Shown here: in pieces, positions 40,966 to 52,571 of the stretch | Layout of the letters: every line of letters begins with the position of its first letter | Numbering within the stretch: the stretch's first letter is position 1 | NCBI RefSeq assembly: GCF_021732705.1 | Contig: NZ_JAKFUM010000007.1 | Coordinates: 412,032 to 476,031, forward strand | Direction: 5' to 3' | DNA: 64,000 bases | DNA from: Nevskia sp. | GTDB taxonomy: Bacteria > Pseudomonadota > Gammaproteobacteria > Nevskiales > Nevskiaceae | Translations under genes and position numbers: made by a program | The notes under the pieces: model-generated | The model's input: only the letters and a program-made list of their open reading frames with translations | Told to the model about the DNA's origin: nothing | Databases searched by the model: none

Positions 40966-40990
40966 AAAGAGGCCCCGTTTCCGGGGCCTC
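40966..40990 (-). terminator. Hairpin after tsf, likely terminator with read-through
   Basis: On the minus strand GAGGCCCCG GAAA CGGGGCCTC forms a 9-bp stem with a GNRA-like loop, followed by TTTCT. It lies about 30 nt past the tsf stop, before pyrH. The short U-run suggests partial termination. Confidence 0.65.
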
Positions 40991-41020
40991 GAATCGCACT
41001 ACTTTACCTGAGAACCACGC

Positions 41021-42061
41021 TCAAATCTGCGTGGCCGCGGCGACTTCGGCCGCGAAGTCCGTGGTCTTTTTCTCGATGCCTTCGCCGACGGCGAGGCGGA
41101 CGAAACGGGCAACGCCGGCGTTCTTCGACTTCAGCAGCTTCTCGACGGTCTCGTCCGGGTTCTTCACGAACGGCTGGCCGACCAGCGTGATGTCGTTGAC
41201 GAACTTGGCGATCTTGCCGGTGGCCATCTTGGCCAGGATGTCGGCCGGCTTCGGACGGTAGCCGCCGCCGAACTTCTTCTTGATGCTGGCGTAGTCCTCG
41301 TCCCAGTTCTTCTTGGCTTCGGCATCCAGGCCGTCGTAGACGCCGTTGGCCTTCTCGGCATCCATTTCCTTCAGCAGGCCGCCGAGGCGCTCGGATTCGG
41401 TCTGGGCTTCGGCCTGCTCCTGCGCCATCGAGGCTTCGATCACGCGCTTTTCGGCGTCGATCACGTCGGCCGACACCTGCGAGGCATCGACGAAACGCGG
41501 GGCGCTGGCGGCGACATGCATCGCGAGATCGCGTGCCAGTTCGGCATCGCCGGCGCTGAGCGCCACGACCGCACCGATCTTGGTGCCGTGCAGGTAATAG
41601 CCGATCGCACCGGCGGCCTTTTCGATGATCTCGAAGCGGCGCACGGTGATGTTTTCGCCGATCGTGGCGACCAGGCTGCGACGGACTTCTTCGATGGTCT
41701 TGCCTTCGGCGGTGGTCAGCGCCAGCAGGTCAGCCAGCGTCTTCGGACGGGCCACCAGCGCCGCCTTGGCGGCAGCTTCGCCGAGCGCCTTGAAGTCGTC
41801 GCCCTTCGACACGAAGTCGGTTTCGCTGTTGGTTTCGACCAGCACGATGGCGTCGTCACCGACGGCGATCGAGATCACGCCTTCGGCAGCCGTGCGGCTG
41901 CCCTTCTTGTCGGCCTTGGCCATGCCGTCGATGCGCAGCTTTTCGGCGGCGGCGTCGACATTGCCGTCAGTCGCCTTCAGCGCCTTCTGGCAGTCGCTCA
42001 TGCCGGCGCCGGTGCGGTCGCGGAGTTCTTTGACGAGGGCAGCAGTGATGGGGGTGCTCAT
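41021..42061 (-). CDS. tsf: Elongation factor Ts
   Basis: EF-Ts regenerates EF-Tu-GTP. The 346-residue protein is longer than the E. coli factor (283). It has the N-terminal UBA-like module (VKELRDRTGAGMSDCQKAL), then ETNSETDFVSKGDDFKAL, GAVVALSAGD, AMHVAASAPRFVDAS and the C-terminal GQPFVKNPDETVEKLLK. The extra length is mainly in the second core repeat and tail. It follows rpsB with a 205-nt spacer carrying a strong hairpin. Confidence 0.97.
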   Translation of the reverse strand: MSTPITAALVKELRDRTGAGMSDCQKALKATDGNVDAAAEKLRIDGMAKADKKGSRTAAEGVISIAVGDDAIVLVETNSETDFVSKGDDFKALGEAAAKAALVARPKTLADLLALTTAEGKTIEEVRRSLVATIGENITVRRFEIIEKAAGAIGYYLHGTKIGAVVALSAGDAELARDLAMHVAASAPRFVDASQVSADVIDAEKRVIEASMAQEQAEAQTESERLGGLLKEMDAEKANGVYDGLDAEAKKNWDEDYASIKKKFGGGYRPKPADILAKMATGKIAKFVNDITLVGQPFVKNPDETVEKLLKSKNAGVARFVRLAVGEGIEKKTTDFAAEVAAATQI

Positions 42062-42208
42062 GTCCGGTCAACCTGAATTAGGGGTGAAAGATGTACGGTC
42101 AGCCAGCAACCATACGGACGGATTGGGTCAGCGCGATGGCGGAAGCGTCCGCCGGACCGGGCCAACCGGGTCCTGCCGCAGCGAACCGCGCAGAACCGGT
42201 GATGCAAG

Positions 42209-42242
42209 CGACGACGGCAGACCTTTCAGTCTGCCGTCGTCG
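42209..42242 (-). promoter_or_regulatory. Stable hairpin in the rpsB-tsf intercistronic region
   Basis: CGACGACGGCAGA and TCTGCCGTCGTCG form a perfect 13-bp stem with an 8-nt loop, about 25 nt after the rpsB stop. No U-run follows on the minus strand, so it is more likely an RNA-processing or attenuation element than a full terminator. E. coli also has a regulatory structure between these genes. Confidence 0.6.
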
Positions 42243-42266
42243 GCACAGCGTGCTGCGTGCCGCCGA

Positions 42267-43070
42267 TCAGGCGTCGGCGCGCTCGCCGCGGCCGGTCGGC
42301 TTGCCGGTGCGCGGACGGCGCGGACGGGCCGGCGCGGCCTCGTCGTCACCGGCGGTGGCGAATTCCTCGGCACGGACGTTGACGGTGTTGGTGCCACGGC
42401 CTTCGATGATCGCGTCGGCGATGCACTGGGCGTAGACCTTGATCGCGCGGATGGCGTCGTCATTGCCCGGAATCACGCAGTCGATGCCGTCCGGGTTGTT
42501 GTTGGTGTCGACCACGGCGATGACCGGGATGCCGAGCTTCTTGGCTTCCGAGACAGCGATCTTTTCGTAGCCGGTGTCAATGATGAACAGGGCATCCGGC
42601 AGCGCCGGCATGTCCTTGATGCCGCCGAGCGAGCGCTGCAGCTTTTCCAGCTCGCGGGTGAACAGCAACTGTTCCTTCTTCGACAGGCGGTTGATCGTGC
42701 CGTCGGTGATCTGCTTTTCCATCTCGTGGAGGCGCTTGATCGAGCCCTTGATGGTCTTGAAGTTGGTCAGCGTGCCGCCGAGCCAGCGCTGGCTGACGTG
42801 CGGCATGCCGGCGCGCACGGCTTCGTCGCGGATCGCATCACGGGCGGCACGCTTGGTGCCTACGAACAGGATGCGGCCACCATTGGCGGCCAGCTTGCCG
42901 GCGAAGTTGCAGGCATCCTTCAGCAGCGGCAGCGTGCTTTCGAGGTTGATGATGTGAATCTTGTTGCGGTCGCCGAAGATGTAGGACTCCATCTTCGGGT
43001 TCCAGTAGCGGGTGCGGTGTCCGAAATGGACGCCCGCTTCCAGCAGCTGACGCATGGTAATCGACGACAT
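42267..43070 (-). CDS. rpsB: 30S ribosomal protein S2
   Basis: S2 is a late-assembling protein of the small ribosomal subunit. The 267-residue protein has [72 protein letters not shown] and [19 protein letters not shown] basic, proline-rich tail ([16 protein letters not shown]) extends the C-terminus. ATG 43070 has AGGAG 8 nt upstream. It leads the rpsB-tsf operon and is divergent from map. Confidence 0.98.
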   Translation of the reverse strand: MSSITMRQLLEAGVHFGHRTRYWNPKMESYIFGDRNKIHIINLESTLPLLKDACNFAGKLAANGGRILFVGTKRAARDAIRDEAVRAGMPHVSQRWLGGTLTNFKTIKGSIKRLHEMEKQITDGTINRLSKKEQLLFTRELEKLQRSLGGIKDMPALPDALFIIDTGYEKIAVSEAKKLGIPVIAVVDTNNNPDGIDCVIPGNDDAIRAIKVYAQCIADAIIEGRGTNTVNVRAEEFATAGDDEAAPARPRRPRTGKPTGRGERADA

Positions 43071-43222
43071 GGTGCAATCTCCTTGGGTTGGGCTGACCGC
43101 GCATCGAGGAATCCAGAGCCTGTTGACAGGCCCGGAACACCCAGGGACGAGCGCGGATGGTGTAGGCAACGGAAGGCGCGAAAAACGCGTTTCCGCTGCG
43201 TCATTGCCTTGCGGCGGCGCGC
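43071..43222 (-). promoter_or_regulatory. rpsB 5' leader
   Basis: About 150 nt of untranslated leader separates the predicted promoter from the S2 start. It includes a small hairpin, GCCTG TTGA CAGGC, at 43118-43131 and the AGGAG ribosome site. S2 represses its own mRNA through such leaders in E. coli; whether this one does so is an inference from the length and position only. Confidence 0.4.
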
Positions 43223-43251
43223 TTTATACCATACGGCGCTTGTGCTGACCA
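43223..43251 (-). promoter_or_regulatory. Predicted sigma70 promoter of rpsB-tsf
   Basis: Minus-strand TGGTCA (43246-43251) is followed after exactly 17 nt by TATAAA (43223-43228). This matches the consensus at 4 and 5 of 6 positions and lies 150 nt ahead of rpsB. The oppositely directed map promoter must lie in the same 270-nt gap, but I cannot place it. Confidence 0.55.
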
Positions 43252-43340
43252 CTCGCAACGCGGTGCCGTCCCCCACCATGGGCGCGGGCCCGGCGCGCGA
43301 TGCCGCCCGCCCCCACCCGCTGCAGGCTTCCCAAACAATA

Positions 43341-44126
43341 ATGTCGGTAACCATCAAGAATCCGGAAGAGCGCGAAGGCATGCGCCTCGCCGGCAAGGCG
43401 GCGGCCTCGGTGCTGACGATGATCGCCCAGCACGTCAAGGTCGGCATCACGACCGAGGAAATCGATCGCCTCTGCCACGATTACATCGTCAACGACCTCA
43501 AGTGCGTGCCGGCGCCGCTCGGTTATGGCGGCGGCAACGGCCGCGCGCCGTTCCCGAAATCGGTCTGCACGTCGGTCAACCACGTGGTCTGCCACGGCAT
43601 TCCGGCGAACAAGGCGCTGAAGCGCGGCGACGTCGTCAACATCGACGTCACCGTGATCAAGGACGGCTGGCACGGCGACACCAGTCAGATGTTCTACATC
43701 GGCGAGCCGACGATCCTCGCCAAGCGCCTGACCGAAACCACGCGAGAGGCGATGCTGGCCGGCATCCGCAAGGTGCGACCGGGAGCCCGTCTCGGCGACA
43801 TCGGCGCTGCCGTGCAGGCCGTGGCCGAAGCGAAGGGCTACTCGATCGTGCGCGACTACTGCGGCCACGGCATCGGGCGGATCTTCCACGAAGACCCGCA
43901 GGTCGTTCACTACGGCCGCCCAGGCACCGGCATGGAACTGCTGCCGGGCATGACCTTCACGATCGAGCCGATGCTCAATGCCGGCCGCGCCGAAGTGAAG
44001 CTGCTGCCGGATGGCTGGACGGTGGTCACCAAGGACCACTCGCTGTCCGCGCAGTGGGAGCACACGGTGCTGGTGACCGAAACCGGTTACGAGATCCTGA
44101 CGCTGCGCGAAGGCGAGATCGCCTGA
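43341..44126 (+). CDS. map: Type I methionine aminopeptidase
   Basis: Map removes the initiator methionine from nascent proteins. The 261-residue protein has all five metal ligands: Asp102 and Asp113 (NIDVTVIKDGWHGDTS), His176 (CGHGIGRIFHEDP), Glu209 (MTFTIEPML) and Glu240 (SAQWEHTVLVT). HGIPANKALKRGDVV is the usual substrate-side segment. No strong Shine-Dalgarno precedes ATG 43341. Its stop is 1 nt before glnD, and the gene is divergent from rpsB, the standard gammaproteobacterial layout. Confidence 0.97.
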   Translation: MSVTIKNPEEREGMRLAGKAAASVLTMIAQHVKVGITTEEIDRLCHDYIVNDLKCVPAPLGYGGGNGRAPFPKSVCTSVNHVVCHGIPANKALKRGDVVNIDVTVIKDGWHGDTSQMFYIGEPTILAKRLTETTREAMLAGIRKVRPGARLGDIGAAVQAVAEAKGYSIVRDYCGHGIGRIFHEDPQVVHYGRPGTGMELLPGMTFTIEPMLNAGRAEVKLLPDGWTVVTKDHSLSAQWEHTVLVTETGYEILTLREGEIA

Positions 44127-44127
44127 C

Positions 44128-46815
44128 GTGGGCGCCGAGATCGATCTCAGCGAAGACGACAGCGTTGCGGTCTTTTCGGCGCGCCGCGTCCGCAGCCGCC
44201 TGCGCGCCGATGGCGGCAAGCCGGTCGCCGCGTTCCGCAACACGCTGGCCTGGGGCCGCGAACGCCTGGTCGGCCTTTTTCACGAAGGCACGCCGGCCGA
44301 TTCGCTGGTCCATGCCCGCGCCCACCTCGTCGACGAAGTGCTGCGCGAAGCCTGGACCCAGTTCCTGCCGCAGGCGTCGACCGGCCTCGCACTGATCGCA
44401 GTCGGTGGCTACGGCCGAGGCGAGCTGCTGCCGGCGTCGGACATCGACCTCCTCGTGCTGTACGACGAGGCCGAGCTCGAAGCGGCCAAGTCGCGACTCG
44501 AGAACTTTTTCGCGTTCCTGTGGGACATCGGCCTCGATGTCGGCTCCGCCGTGCGCACCGTCGGCCAGTGCGCGGAACTGGCGTCGAGCGATGTCACCGT
44601 CATCACCAACCTGACCGAAGCCCGGCCGCTGATCGGTGACCTGTCGCTGTTCAGCGCGCTGAACGAAGCGATGAAGCCGGACGCGATGTGGCCGGTCGAT
44701 ACCTTCTTCCGCGCCAAGGTGGCCGAGCAGCAGGCTCGTCATGCCAAGTACGACGACAGCGCCTACAAGCTCGAACCGAACGTCAAGGAAAGCCCTGGCG
44801 GCCTGCGCGACATCCACACCGTGGCCTGGGTCGCGAAGCGCCACTTCGGCGCGTCGAGCCTGACCGAGCTGCGCGAGCGCGGCTTCCTGACCAAGACCGA
44901 GTGCGACGAACTGTTCGCCGGCCAGGATTTCCTGTGGCGCGTGCGTTTCGCGCTGCACATGATCACCGGCCGCCACGAGGACCGGCTGCTGTTCGATCAC
45001 CAGAACAAGATCGCCACACTGTTCGGTTACGAGGACGCCGATCGAAACCGCGCGGTCGAGCAGTTCATGCAGCTGTACTACCGCACGATCTCGTCGCTGT
45101 CCTGCCTCAACGACATGCTGCTGCAGCTGTTCGAGGAGGCGATCCTCGGCAAGGGTCGCGATGCCGAATCGAAGGCGCTGAACTCGCGCTTCCAGATCCG
45201 CAATCAGTACATCGAGGCGCGATCGGACGACGTGTTCCAGAAAGCGCCATCGGCGCTGATCGAGATCTTCACGCTGATGCAGCAGCATCCGAAGATCGAA
45301 GGCATCACCACCGGCACCCTGCGGCTGATCCGTCGCGATCGTCGGCTGATCGACGACAGCGTGCGCGCCGATGTCCGTGCCCGCTCGCTGTTCATCGGCA
45401 TGTTCAACGAGCCGGGACTGACCCGGGCGCTGCGCCGGATGAATCGCTACGGCGTGCTCGGCCGCTATCTGCCGGTGTTCGGCCAGATCATCGGCCACAT
45501 GCAGTACGACCTGTTCCACACGCTGACCGTCGACGAACACACGCTGCGCCTCGTGCGCAACCTGCGGCGGCTGGCGATGGAGCGTTTCCGCCACGAGCTG
45601 CCGTTCTTCAGCGACGTCATGGCCAAGGTGCCGCGTCCGGACCTGCTGTTCGTCGCCGGTCTGTTCCATGATCTGGGCAAGGGTTCCGGCGGGGATCACT
45701 CCGAGACCGGCGCCCACGAAGCCGAGAAGTTCTGTCTGGCCCACGGGCTGTCGCATGCCGACGCGGATCTGGTCTGCTGGCTGGTGCGCAACCACCTGCT
45801 GATGTCGCTGACGGCGCAGCGCCAGGACATTTCCGATCCGGAAATCGTCAGCGCGTTCGCCCAGAAGGTCGGCGATCGCTCGCGGCTCGACTATCTGCTG
45901 ATGCTGACCGTGTCCGACATCCGCGCGACCAATCCGGCGCTGTGGAATTCGTGGCGCGAAAGCCTGCTGCGCGAGCTGTACCACTCGACCAAGCGGGCGT
46001 TCGATCGCGGCCTCGACAACCCCCAGACGACTGCCGAAAGAGTCGCCGAACAGCGCCGCGCCGCATATGCATTGCCGGCTGCCAGCCACATCGACGGCGC
46101 GCTGACCGACAGCATCTGGGGTCGGTTCGACGCCGACTATTTCCTGCGCCATTCGCCGGCGGAACTGGTCTGGCATCTCGATGCCATCGCCCACAGCACC
46201 GATTCCGATCTGCCGCTGGTGCTGGTCAAGACCCTCGACGGTCGCGGCACCACGGTCTTCGTCTACATGCGCGACCGTGACCACCTGTTCGGACTGTCGA
46301 CCGGTGTGCTTGCGAAGCTCGGCCTGAACATTCTCGACGCCCGCATCAACACCTCGGCCGATGGCTTCGCGCTCGATTCGTTCGTCGTGCTCGAAGGCGA
46401 CGGATCACCGATCGAGAACCTGCATCGCTTCGAGGAAATCGGCGATGCGCTGCGCCGGGTGCTCGGCGATCCGGCGATCTCGGTGGTCGATGTCAATCGT
46501 CGCCGCCCGACCCGGCTGCGCCACTTCGACACGCCGACCAACATCCATTTCAGCCAGGACAGCGCGCGCCGGCGGACCATCCTGGAACTGGTGACGGCCG
46601 ACCAGCCCGGCCTGCTGTCGCTGATCGGCCGCGTGTTCCACAAGCGCGGCATCCTGCTCGACGCCGCGAAGATCGCGACCATCGGCGAGCGCGCCGAAGA
46701 CGTGTTCTACATCACCGATCGCCAGCATCAGCCGATCACCAGCGACAAGCTGCTCGACGAACTGCGCGAAGTGCTGACCCGCACGCTCAGCAACGCCGAA
46801 AGCAGCCACAAATAA
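44128..46815 (+). CDS. glnD: Bifunctional PII uridylyltransferase/uridylyl-removing enzyme
   Basis: GlnD senses glutamine and adds or removes UMP on PII proteins, setting nitrogen regulation. The 895-residue protein has the nucleotidyltransferase domain with [17 protein letters not shown] (Asp105, Asp107), a middle helical region ([16 protein letters not shown]) and an HD hydrolase domain with His514-Asp515 in [15 protein letters not shown]. Two C-terminal ACT domains follow (from about 708 and about 814, the latter with [15 protein letters not shown]). It starts at GTG 44128, one base after the map stop. Confidence 0.97.
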   Translation: MGAEIDLSEDDSVAVFSARRVRSRLRADGGKPVAAFRNTLAWGRERLVGLFHEGTPADSLVHARAHLVDEVLREAWTQFLPQASTGLALIAVGGYGRGELLPASDIDLLVLYDEAELEAAKSRLENFFAFLWDIGLDVGSAVRTVGQCAELASSDVTVITNLTEARPLIGDLSLFSALNEAMKPDAMWPVDTFFRAKVAEQQARHAKYDDSAYKLEPNVKESPGGLRDIHTVAWVAKRHFGASSLTELRERGFLTKTECDELFAGQDFLWRVRFALHMITGRHEDRLLFDHQNKIATLFGYEDADRNRAVEQFMQLYYRTISSLSCLNDMLLQLFEEAILGKGRDAESKALNSRFQIRNQYIEARSDDVFQKAPSALIEIFTLMQQHPKIEGITTGTLRLIRRDRRLIDDSVRADVRARSLFIGMFNEPGLTRALRRMNRYGVLGRYLPVFGQIIGHMQYDLFHTLTVDEHTLRLVRNLRRLAMERFRHELPFFSDVMAKVPRPDLLFVAGLFHDLGKGSGGDHSETGAHEAEKFCLAHGLSHADADLVCWLVRNHLLMSLTAQRQDISDPEIVSAFAQKVGDRSRLDYLLMLTVSDIRATNPALWNSWRESLLRELYHSTKRAFDRGLDNPQTTAERVAEQRRAAYALPAASHIDGALTDSIWGRFDADYFLRHSPAELVWHLDAIAHSTDSDLPLVLVKTLDGRGTTVFVYMRDRDHLFGLSTGVLAKLGLNILDARINTSADGFALDSFVVLEGDGSPIENLHRFEEIGDALRRVLGDPAISVVDVNRRRPTRLRHFDTPTNIHFSQDSARRRTILELVTADQPGLLSLIGRVFHKRGILLDAAKIATIGERAEDVFYITDRQHQPITSDKLLDELREVLTRTLSNAESSHK

Positions 46816-46844
46816 GAACAACCAGAAAGCAGAGAGACCCCGAA

Positions 46845-47666
46845 GTGAACAACACCGAATTGCAGGCGATCGTCGAGAACGCCTGGGAACGCCGCACGTC
46901 GCTGGATGCCAGTGACAAGGCGGTGGGCGCCGCCGTCGAAGCCGCGATCGAACTGCTGGACACGGGTGCCGCGCGCGTGGCCGAACCGACCGCAAGCGGT
47001 TGGCACGTCAATGACTGGCTGAAGAAAGCCGTGCTGCTGTACTTCCGCCTGCACGACAACGTGCCGATGGCGATGGGCGCGCTTCAGGGCTACGACAAGG
47101 TGCCGCTGAAGTACGACGGCTGGACCGCCGAGCGCTTCAAGGCGCAGGGCGCGCGCATCGTCCCGCCGGCGTCGGTTCGCCGCGGCGCCTACATCGCGCC
47201 GGGCGCGATCCTGATGCCGAGCTTCGTCAACATCGGCGGCTATGTCGGCCGCGGCACGATGGTCGATACCTGGGCCACCGTCGGCTCCTGTGCGCAGATC
47301 GGTGCCAACGTCCATCTGTCCGGCGGTGTCGGCATCGGCGGCGTGCTGGAACCGCTGCAGGCTGCTCCCACGATCATCGAGGACGACTGCTTCATCGGCG
47401 CGCGCTCGGAAATCGTCGAAGGTGTCGTCGTCGAAAAGGGCGCGGTGATCTCGATGGGCGTGTTCATCGGCCAGTCGACGCCGATCTATGACCGCGAGAA
47501 CAACACCGTCAGCTACGGCCGCGTGCCGGCCGGCTCGGTCGTGGTGGCCGGCTCGCTGCCGCGCGACGGCGGGCGCTACAGCATCAACTGCGCGGTGATC
47601 GTGAAGACCGTCGATGCGCAGACGCGCTCGAAGGTCGGCATCAACGCCCTGCTGCGCGACGCGTAA
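46845..47666 (+). CDS. dapD: 2,3,4,5-tetrahydropyridine-2,6-dicarboxylate N-succinyltransferase
   Basis: DapD succinylates tetrahydrodipicolinate in the lysine/diaminopimelate pathway; dapE, which later removes the succinyl group, is also in this window. The 273-residue protein has an N-terminal helical domain and a left-handed beta-helix with [49 protein letters not shown] and [13 protein letters not shown]. It starts with GTG 46845, and a purine-rich AGAGAG lies upstream. A terminator follows. Confidence 0.97.
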   Translation: MNNTELQAIVENAWERRTSLDASDKAVGAAVEAAIELLDTGAARVAEPTASGWHVNDWLKKAVLLYFRLHDNVPMAMGALQGYDKVPLKYDGWTAERFKAQGARIVPPASVRRGAYIAPGAILMPSFVNIGGYVGRGTMVDTWATVGSCAQIGANVHLSGGVGIGGVLEPLQAAPTIIEDDCFIGARSEIVEGVVVEKGAVISMGVFIGQSTPIYDRENNTVSYGRVPAGSVVVAGSLPRDGGRYSINCAVIVKTVDAQTRSKVGINALLRDA

Positions 47667-47703
47667 GCCGGATCGCCCCGCGCGGCGAAACGGTCAGCAT
47701 CAA

Positions 47704-47733
47704 GAAAGCGGCGATTCCCTCGCCGCTTTTTTT
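47704..47733 (+). terminator. Rho-independent terminator after dapD
   Basis: AAGCGGCGA and TCGCCGCTT form a 9-bp stem around a 5-nt loop, followed by seven T. It lies about 40 nt past the dapD stop and faces the convergent DUF2721 gene. Confidence 0.9.
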
Positions 47734-47771
47734 ATGCGCGCAGCCGTCCGCAGGTGGTGGGCCCGGACGGT

Positions 47772-48254
47772 TCAGGTTGGCGGCGTCGAGGCGGCAGCGG
47801 CATCCACCGCCGGCTCCGGCACACCAATCCGCAGGAAGCGCGTCGCCAGATAGACCTCGCGCAGGAACAGCAGCAGGGCCGCGATCAGCGACAGCATCGC
47901 CAGCACGAAAACCACGGCCACGGCCCCGCCGAAGCGTTCGCCCGCCAGCGTGCCGACGAACAGCACGACGATGTCGCTGCAGATCAGCACGGCGCAGGCC
48001 ACGCACAGGCTCAGTGCGCGGTTTGCCAGCCGCGCCCGCTTCGCCAGATTGCGCAGCGCGTTGTGAATCTCGATCGCCCGATCGCGCGGCGTGCCGTGAA
48101 TGCTGGCTTCGAGCTGCCGGGCCCGGTCGACGATGCGGCCCAGCCGGTTCGAGATCACGCCAATGAATGCCGCGACACCGGTCAGCAGGAACACGGGTGC
48201 GACGGCCAACTGGATGACGTGGGCAATCGAGGTGATCTGGGAATCGGCGTCCAT
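47772..48254 (-). CDS. DUF2721 family membrane protein
   Basis: This 160-residue protein of unknown function fits the DUF2721 family. It has three hydrophobic helices (about VAPVFLLTGVAAFIGVIS, ALSLCVACAVLICSDIVVL and VVFVLAMLSLIAALLLFL) and a basic loop, ISNRLGRIVDRARQLEA, after the first helix, which is the most conserved part. I start at ATG 48254 (MDADSQITSIAHVIQ), where such proteins usually begin. An upstream ATG about 26 codons earlier is possible. It is divergent from the URC1-like gene, so its link to that pathway is not shown. Confidence 0.75.
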   Translation of the reverse strand: MDADSQITSIAHVIQLAVAPVFLLTGVAAFIGVISNRLGRIVDRARQLEASIHGTPRDRAIEIHNALRNLAKRARLANRALSLCVACAVLICSDIVVLFVGTLAGERFGGAVAVVFVLAMLSLIAALLLFLREVYLATRFLRIGVPEPAVDAAAASTPPT

Positions 48255-48439
48255 CGGGCTATCCGGTCGGTTGCCTTGATTATCCGGGTTCCCGCTTGCG
48301 TTGTCGGCGTTTCTGCGCATGATCGGCATGGAAGCTGCTCGCGCATCTCGCAAAGCCTGCAGCGTTCGATCACGATCAGGACAGAACAGCCAGCACCGGC
48401 CCGGCAGCCGGCGCCCACGCGCACAACAGGGGAGTCTCG

Positions 48440-49713
48440 ATGTCAGCTGAAAACGGCCCGGAAAAAGCCCGTCACATCCGCCTGACTTCTCATCCGCCGG
48501 TCGCCGATGCCGAGCTGCTGACGATTCACTGGGGCGCGGCCGATCCACTGGAGCGCGGGCCGCTGGTCGGCACCACGACCAACCGCCTGCAGCGCAACGT
48601 CATCGGTTCGCACAGTGGCTCGTACGGCGTCTACCGGGCGCTGGCCGTGGCCGCGAAAACGCTGACCAAGGGCCATCGCGCCGATCTGACCAACACCCTG
48701 CCGACCGATCGCATCGGTCCGCATCCGCAGTGGTTCGGCACCGAGCACATCGTCTCGCTCGACCCGTTCGGCGCGATCGTCGCCGAGGTCTATCGCGAGC
48801 AGATCGAGCAAGGCTTCGACCTTCGGCCGACGATCGCCGTGACCAAGGCCCATATCGATCTGCCCGAGATCCGCGATGCCATCCGCACTGGCCGCCTGAA
48901 GCCGGACGGCAAAATCCTGCTCGACGATGGCTCCGCCGTCGTCACCAAGGTGGCACTGGAGCCGGTCTGGTGGCTGCCGGGAGTGGCCAAACGCTTCGAC
49001 GTCGAGGAAAACGCGCTGCGCCGCGCCCTGTTCGAGGAAACCGGCGGCATGTATCCGGAACTCGTGACGCGCAGCGATCTCGAAGTGTTCCTGCCGCCGA
49101 TCGGCGGGCAGACCGCCTACATCTTCGGCGAACCCGAAGCGCTGGCGGACACCAACCTCTCGCTGACCTGCCGCGTTCACGACGAATGCAACGGCTCCGA
49201 CGTGTTCGGCTCCGACATCTGCACCTGCCGCCCGTACCTGACCCACGCGATCGAGGAATGCATACGCGGCGCGCAGCCGGCCGAGGCCGGCGGTCTCGAC
49301 GGCGTCGGCCTGATCGTCTACTCGCGCAAGGAAGGCCGGGCGCTTGGCGAAGTGACCAAGTTCCTCGTCTACAACGCCCGCAAGCGGCAGGAAGGCGGCG
49401 ATCGCGCCGACAAGTACTTCCTGCGCACCGAATGCGTCGCAGGCGTACAGGACATGCGTTTTCAGGAGCTGATGCCTGATGTGCTGCACTGGCTCGGCAT
49501 CCGCAAGATTCATCGCCTGGTATCGATGAGCAACATGAAGTACGACGCGATCACTGGCAGCGGAATCGAAGTCGGCGAGCGCGTGAAGCTGCCGGATGAC
49601 CTGATTCCGGCCGATGCCCGGGTCGAGATCGAAGCCAAGATGGCTGCCGGCTACTTCAGCGACGGCGCCTTGATCGATGCCGACAAGCTGCTCGAAGTGA
49701 AGGGACGCGATCT

Positions 49714-49717
<4 letters not shown>
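48440..49717 (+). CDS. GTP cyclohydrolase II-like protein of the URC uracil-catabolism type
   Basis: The C-terminal half of this 425-residue protein is a GTP cyclohydrolase II/RibA fold. The zinc cysteines Cys250, Cys261 and Cys263 keep the RibA spacing (C-x10-C-x-C) in RVHDECNGSDVFGSDICTC. The loop YSRKEGRALGEVTKF replaces RibA's RQEGRGIGL. About 190 extra N-terminal residues (RLQRNVIGSHSGSYGVYRAL and so on) are typical of the URC1 group rather than riboflavin RibA. In the yeast URC pathway URC1 acts in ring opening of uracil-derived nucleotide; the exact bacterial reaction is not established here. GGGGAG precedes the ATG. The stop overlaps the next gene by 4 nt. Confidence 0.87.
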
Positions 49718-50925
<1,208 letters not shown>

Positions 50926-50966
50926 TCCCCTCCGCAACCTCCCGTAACCTCTCACGGACTCCTGAC

Positions 50967-51599
50967 ATGGCCGGCATCGTTCACCTGATCGACCACCCGC
51001 TGGTGCAGCACAAACTGACCCTGATGCGGAAGAAGAGCGCCAGCGTCAACAGCTTCACCCGCCTGCTCGACGAACTCTCGACCCTGATGGCCTACGAGAT
51101 CACCCGCGACATGCCGATGCATACGGTTGAGATCGAAACGCCTCTGGCGACGATGCAATCACGCCTGATCGACGGCAAGAAGATCGTGCTGGTGCCGATC
51201 CTCCGCGCCGGTCTCGGCTTCCTGTCCGGCATGCGCTCGGTCGTGCCCGGCGCAAGAGTCGGCCACATCGGCCTGTACCGCGATCCGAAAACGCTTGGCG
51301 CCATCGAGTACTACTTCAAGATGCCATCCGGCATGAAAGACCGCGACGCCATCGTGCTGGACCCGATGCTCGCGACCGGCAATAGCGCGATTGCTGCAGT
51401 GGATCGCTTGAAGGAAACGAAGCCGAAATCAATCCGCTTCGTCTGCCTGCTGACCTGCCCCGAAGGCCTGAAGAACTTCCACGACAACCACCCTGACGTG
51501 CCGGTTTACACCGCCGCCATCGACCAAGGGCTGAATGATCACGGCTACATCGTGCCGGGACTGGGGGATGCGGGGGATCGGATTTTTGGAACAAAGTAG
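50967..51599 (+). CDS. upp: Uracil phosphoribosyltransferase
   Basis: Upp converts uracil and PRPP to UMP, either for salvage or, in this setting, as the entry step of the URC route (URC6). The 210-residue protein has the type I PRT signatures [16 protein letters not shown], the PRPP loop [20 protein letters not shown] and the uracil-binding end [21 protein letters not shown]. It is the third gene of the URC-like cluster. No terminator is obvious after it; the convergent gene starts to be read 58 nt on. Confidence 0.96.
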   Translation: MAGIVHLIDHPLVQHKLTLMRKKSASVNSFTRLLDELSTLMAYEITRDMPMHTVEIETPLATMQSRLIDGKKIVLVPILRAGLGFLSGMRSVVPGARVGHIGLYRDPKTLGAIEYYFKMPSGMKDRDAIVLDPMLATGNSAIAAVDRLKETKPKSIRFVCLLTCPEGLKNFHDNHPDVPVYTAAIDQGLNDHGYIVPGLGDAGDRIFGTK

Positions 51600-51657
51600 T
51601 GGCGTGGTGTCTCGCGCTTAACTAATCGGTGAATTGATAGCGTGGCACTGTGATTTT

Positions 51658-52137
51658 TCATCGTGATTCGAAAGCTGCCTTGAACACGGAAACATCACTT
51701 GCGTCGGGAAACCCAAGCCTCACTGCACCAATATCCCGAATCTCGACCAAAAGAAACGTGATGCCATCTTCCGCGTAACCGCCCGTCTCAGGGAGTTGAA
51801 CAGTTTCGAGCGGGAAGAACTTCGAGCCGATGCACAAAAAACCACGATTTATTCGGAATGCACCAGAACTGAAAAACGCGCACAGATCGGCTATCGACAA
51901 TAAAAGACCACCCGCCGCGATCAGCAGGAAAAGCTTAAGCAGGTCCGATGTCTGCCTGCCATTGAAGTGCAATGCTATTTGGCCGACCACCAGAAATAGA
52001 CCAAAGAGAATTGAAAATTTTATGAAATTTTTACGCAGTAGTTTTGCGATCAAGCCGGTCTTGTACATGAACAGATATCTGCTCTTTACCGAATCCCGCC
52101 AAGTGAGCGCTTTGAGGACGTTTCGCTGATCTGACAT
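51658..52137 (-). CDS. Orphan two-helix membrane protein in an AT-rich segment
   Basis: I do not recognise this 159-residue protein. It begins MSDQRNVLKALTWRDSVKSR and has two hydrophobic helices (about 41-58 and 66-89). A C-terminal part of about 70 residues has a beta-strand pattern, possibly a small PH-like cytoplasmic domain (LVEIRDIGAVRLGF). Base and codon use differ from all neighbours: there are many AT-ending codons and A/T runs in a genome that is otherwise strongly GC-biased. This suggests recent acquisition. It is convergent with upp and has no partner gene. Confidence 0.6.
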   Translation of the reverse strand: MSDQRNVLKALTWRDSVKSRYLFMYKTGLIAKLLRKNFIKFSILFGLFLVVGQIALHFNGRQTSDLLKLFLLIAAGGLLLSIADLCAFFSSGAFRINRGFLCIGSKFFPLETVQLPETGGYAEDGITFLLVEIRDIGAVRLGFPDASDVSVFKAAFESR

Positions 52138-52571
52138 GGACTACTCGAAATGACTCGGGACAGGAACGGACCGGCGACACGCAGCAGTTGATTGTTGCAG
52201 ACGCGATACGCGATGGTAGCGGGTGTTGATTGGTGACACGTCGGTGAAGCTGGGATCACGCGAAGTCGCTGATGATCCCAGCATGGAGCCGCATTAAAAA
52301 AGACTTTCTGCGCATCAGCCGCTGCATTCAAGCAGCATCGCAACAGCGGATGCCTCCGCACAGCGACAAAGGGCTATCGCGCTGTGCAGCGCCAGATTCC
52401 AAAAAGGTTTTTCACAAGTTACAGCGGTTGGCATCAATGAAAAGCCGGATGTCATCGCACCGGCCCGACCGCGGCCGGTCGCCCTTCATGCGGAGCGCGT
52501 TCGCATGTGGCCCCAACTGGAAAACCCATCAGCCGGTAAAATCACGAATCTCTGACTTTTCCCCTGCCCCC
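52138..52571. other. Intergenic region upstream of dapE with a stem-loop, no gene recognised
   Basis: This 434-nt stretch has lower GC at its left end. It holds a stem of GCTGGGATCA (52249-52258) and TGATCCCAGC (52273-52282) with no T-run on either side. A TAAAAT about 30 nt before dapE could be a -10 box, but no good -35 accompanies it. The dapE frame is open far upstream, but the extra residues look non-coding. Confidence 0.5.

Noticed and set aside
52249..52282. Stem-loop ahead of dapE as a terminator
   Set aside because: There is no T-run on either strand and no gene ends just before it.
52272..52571. Longer N-terminus for DapE
   Set aside because: About 100 extra residues have no similarity, whereas ATG 52572 gives the normal DapE start and length.
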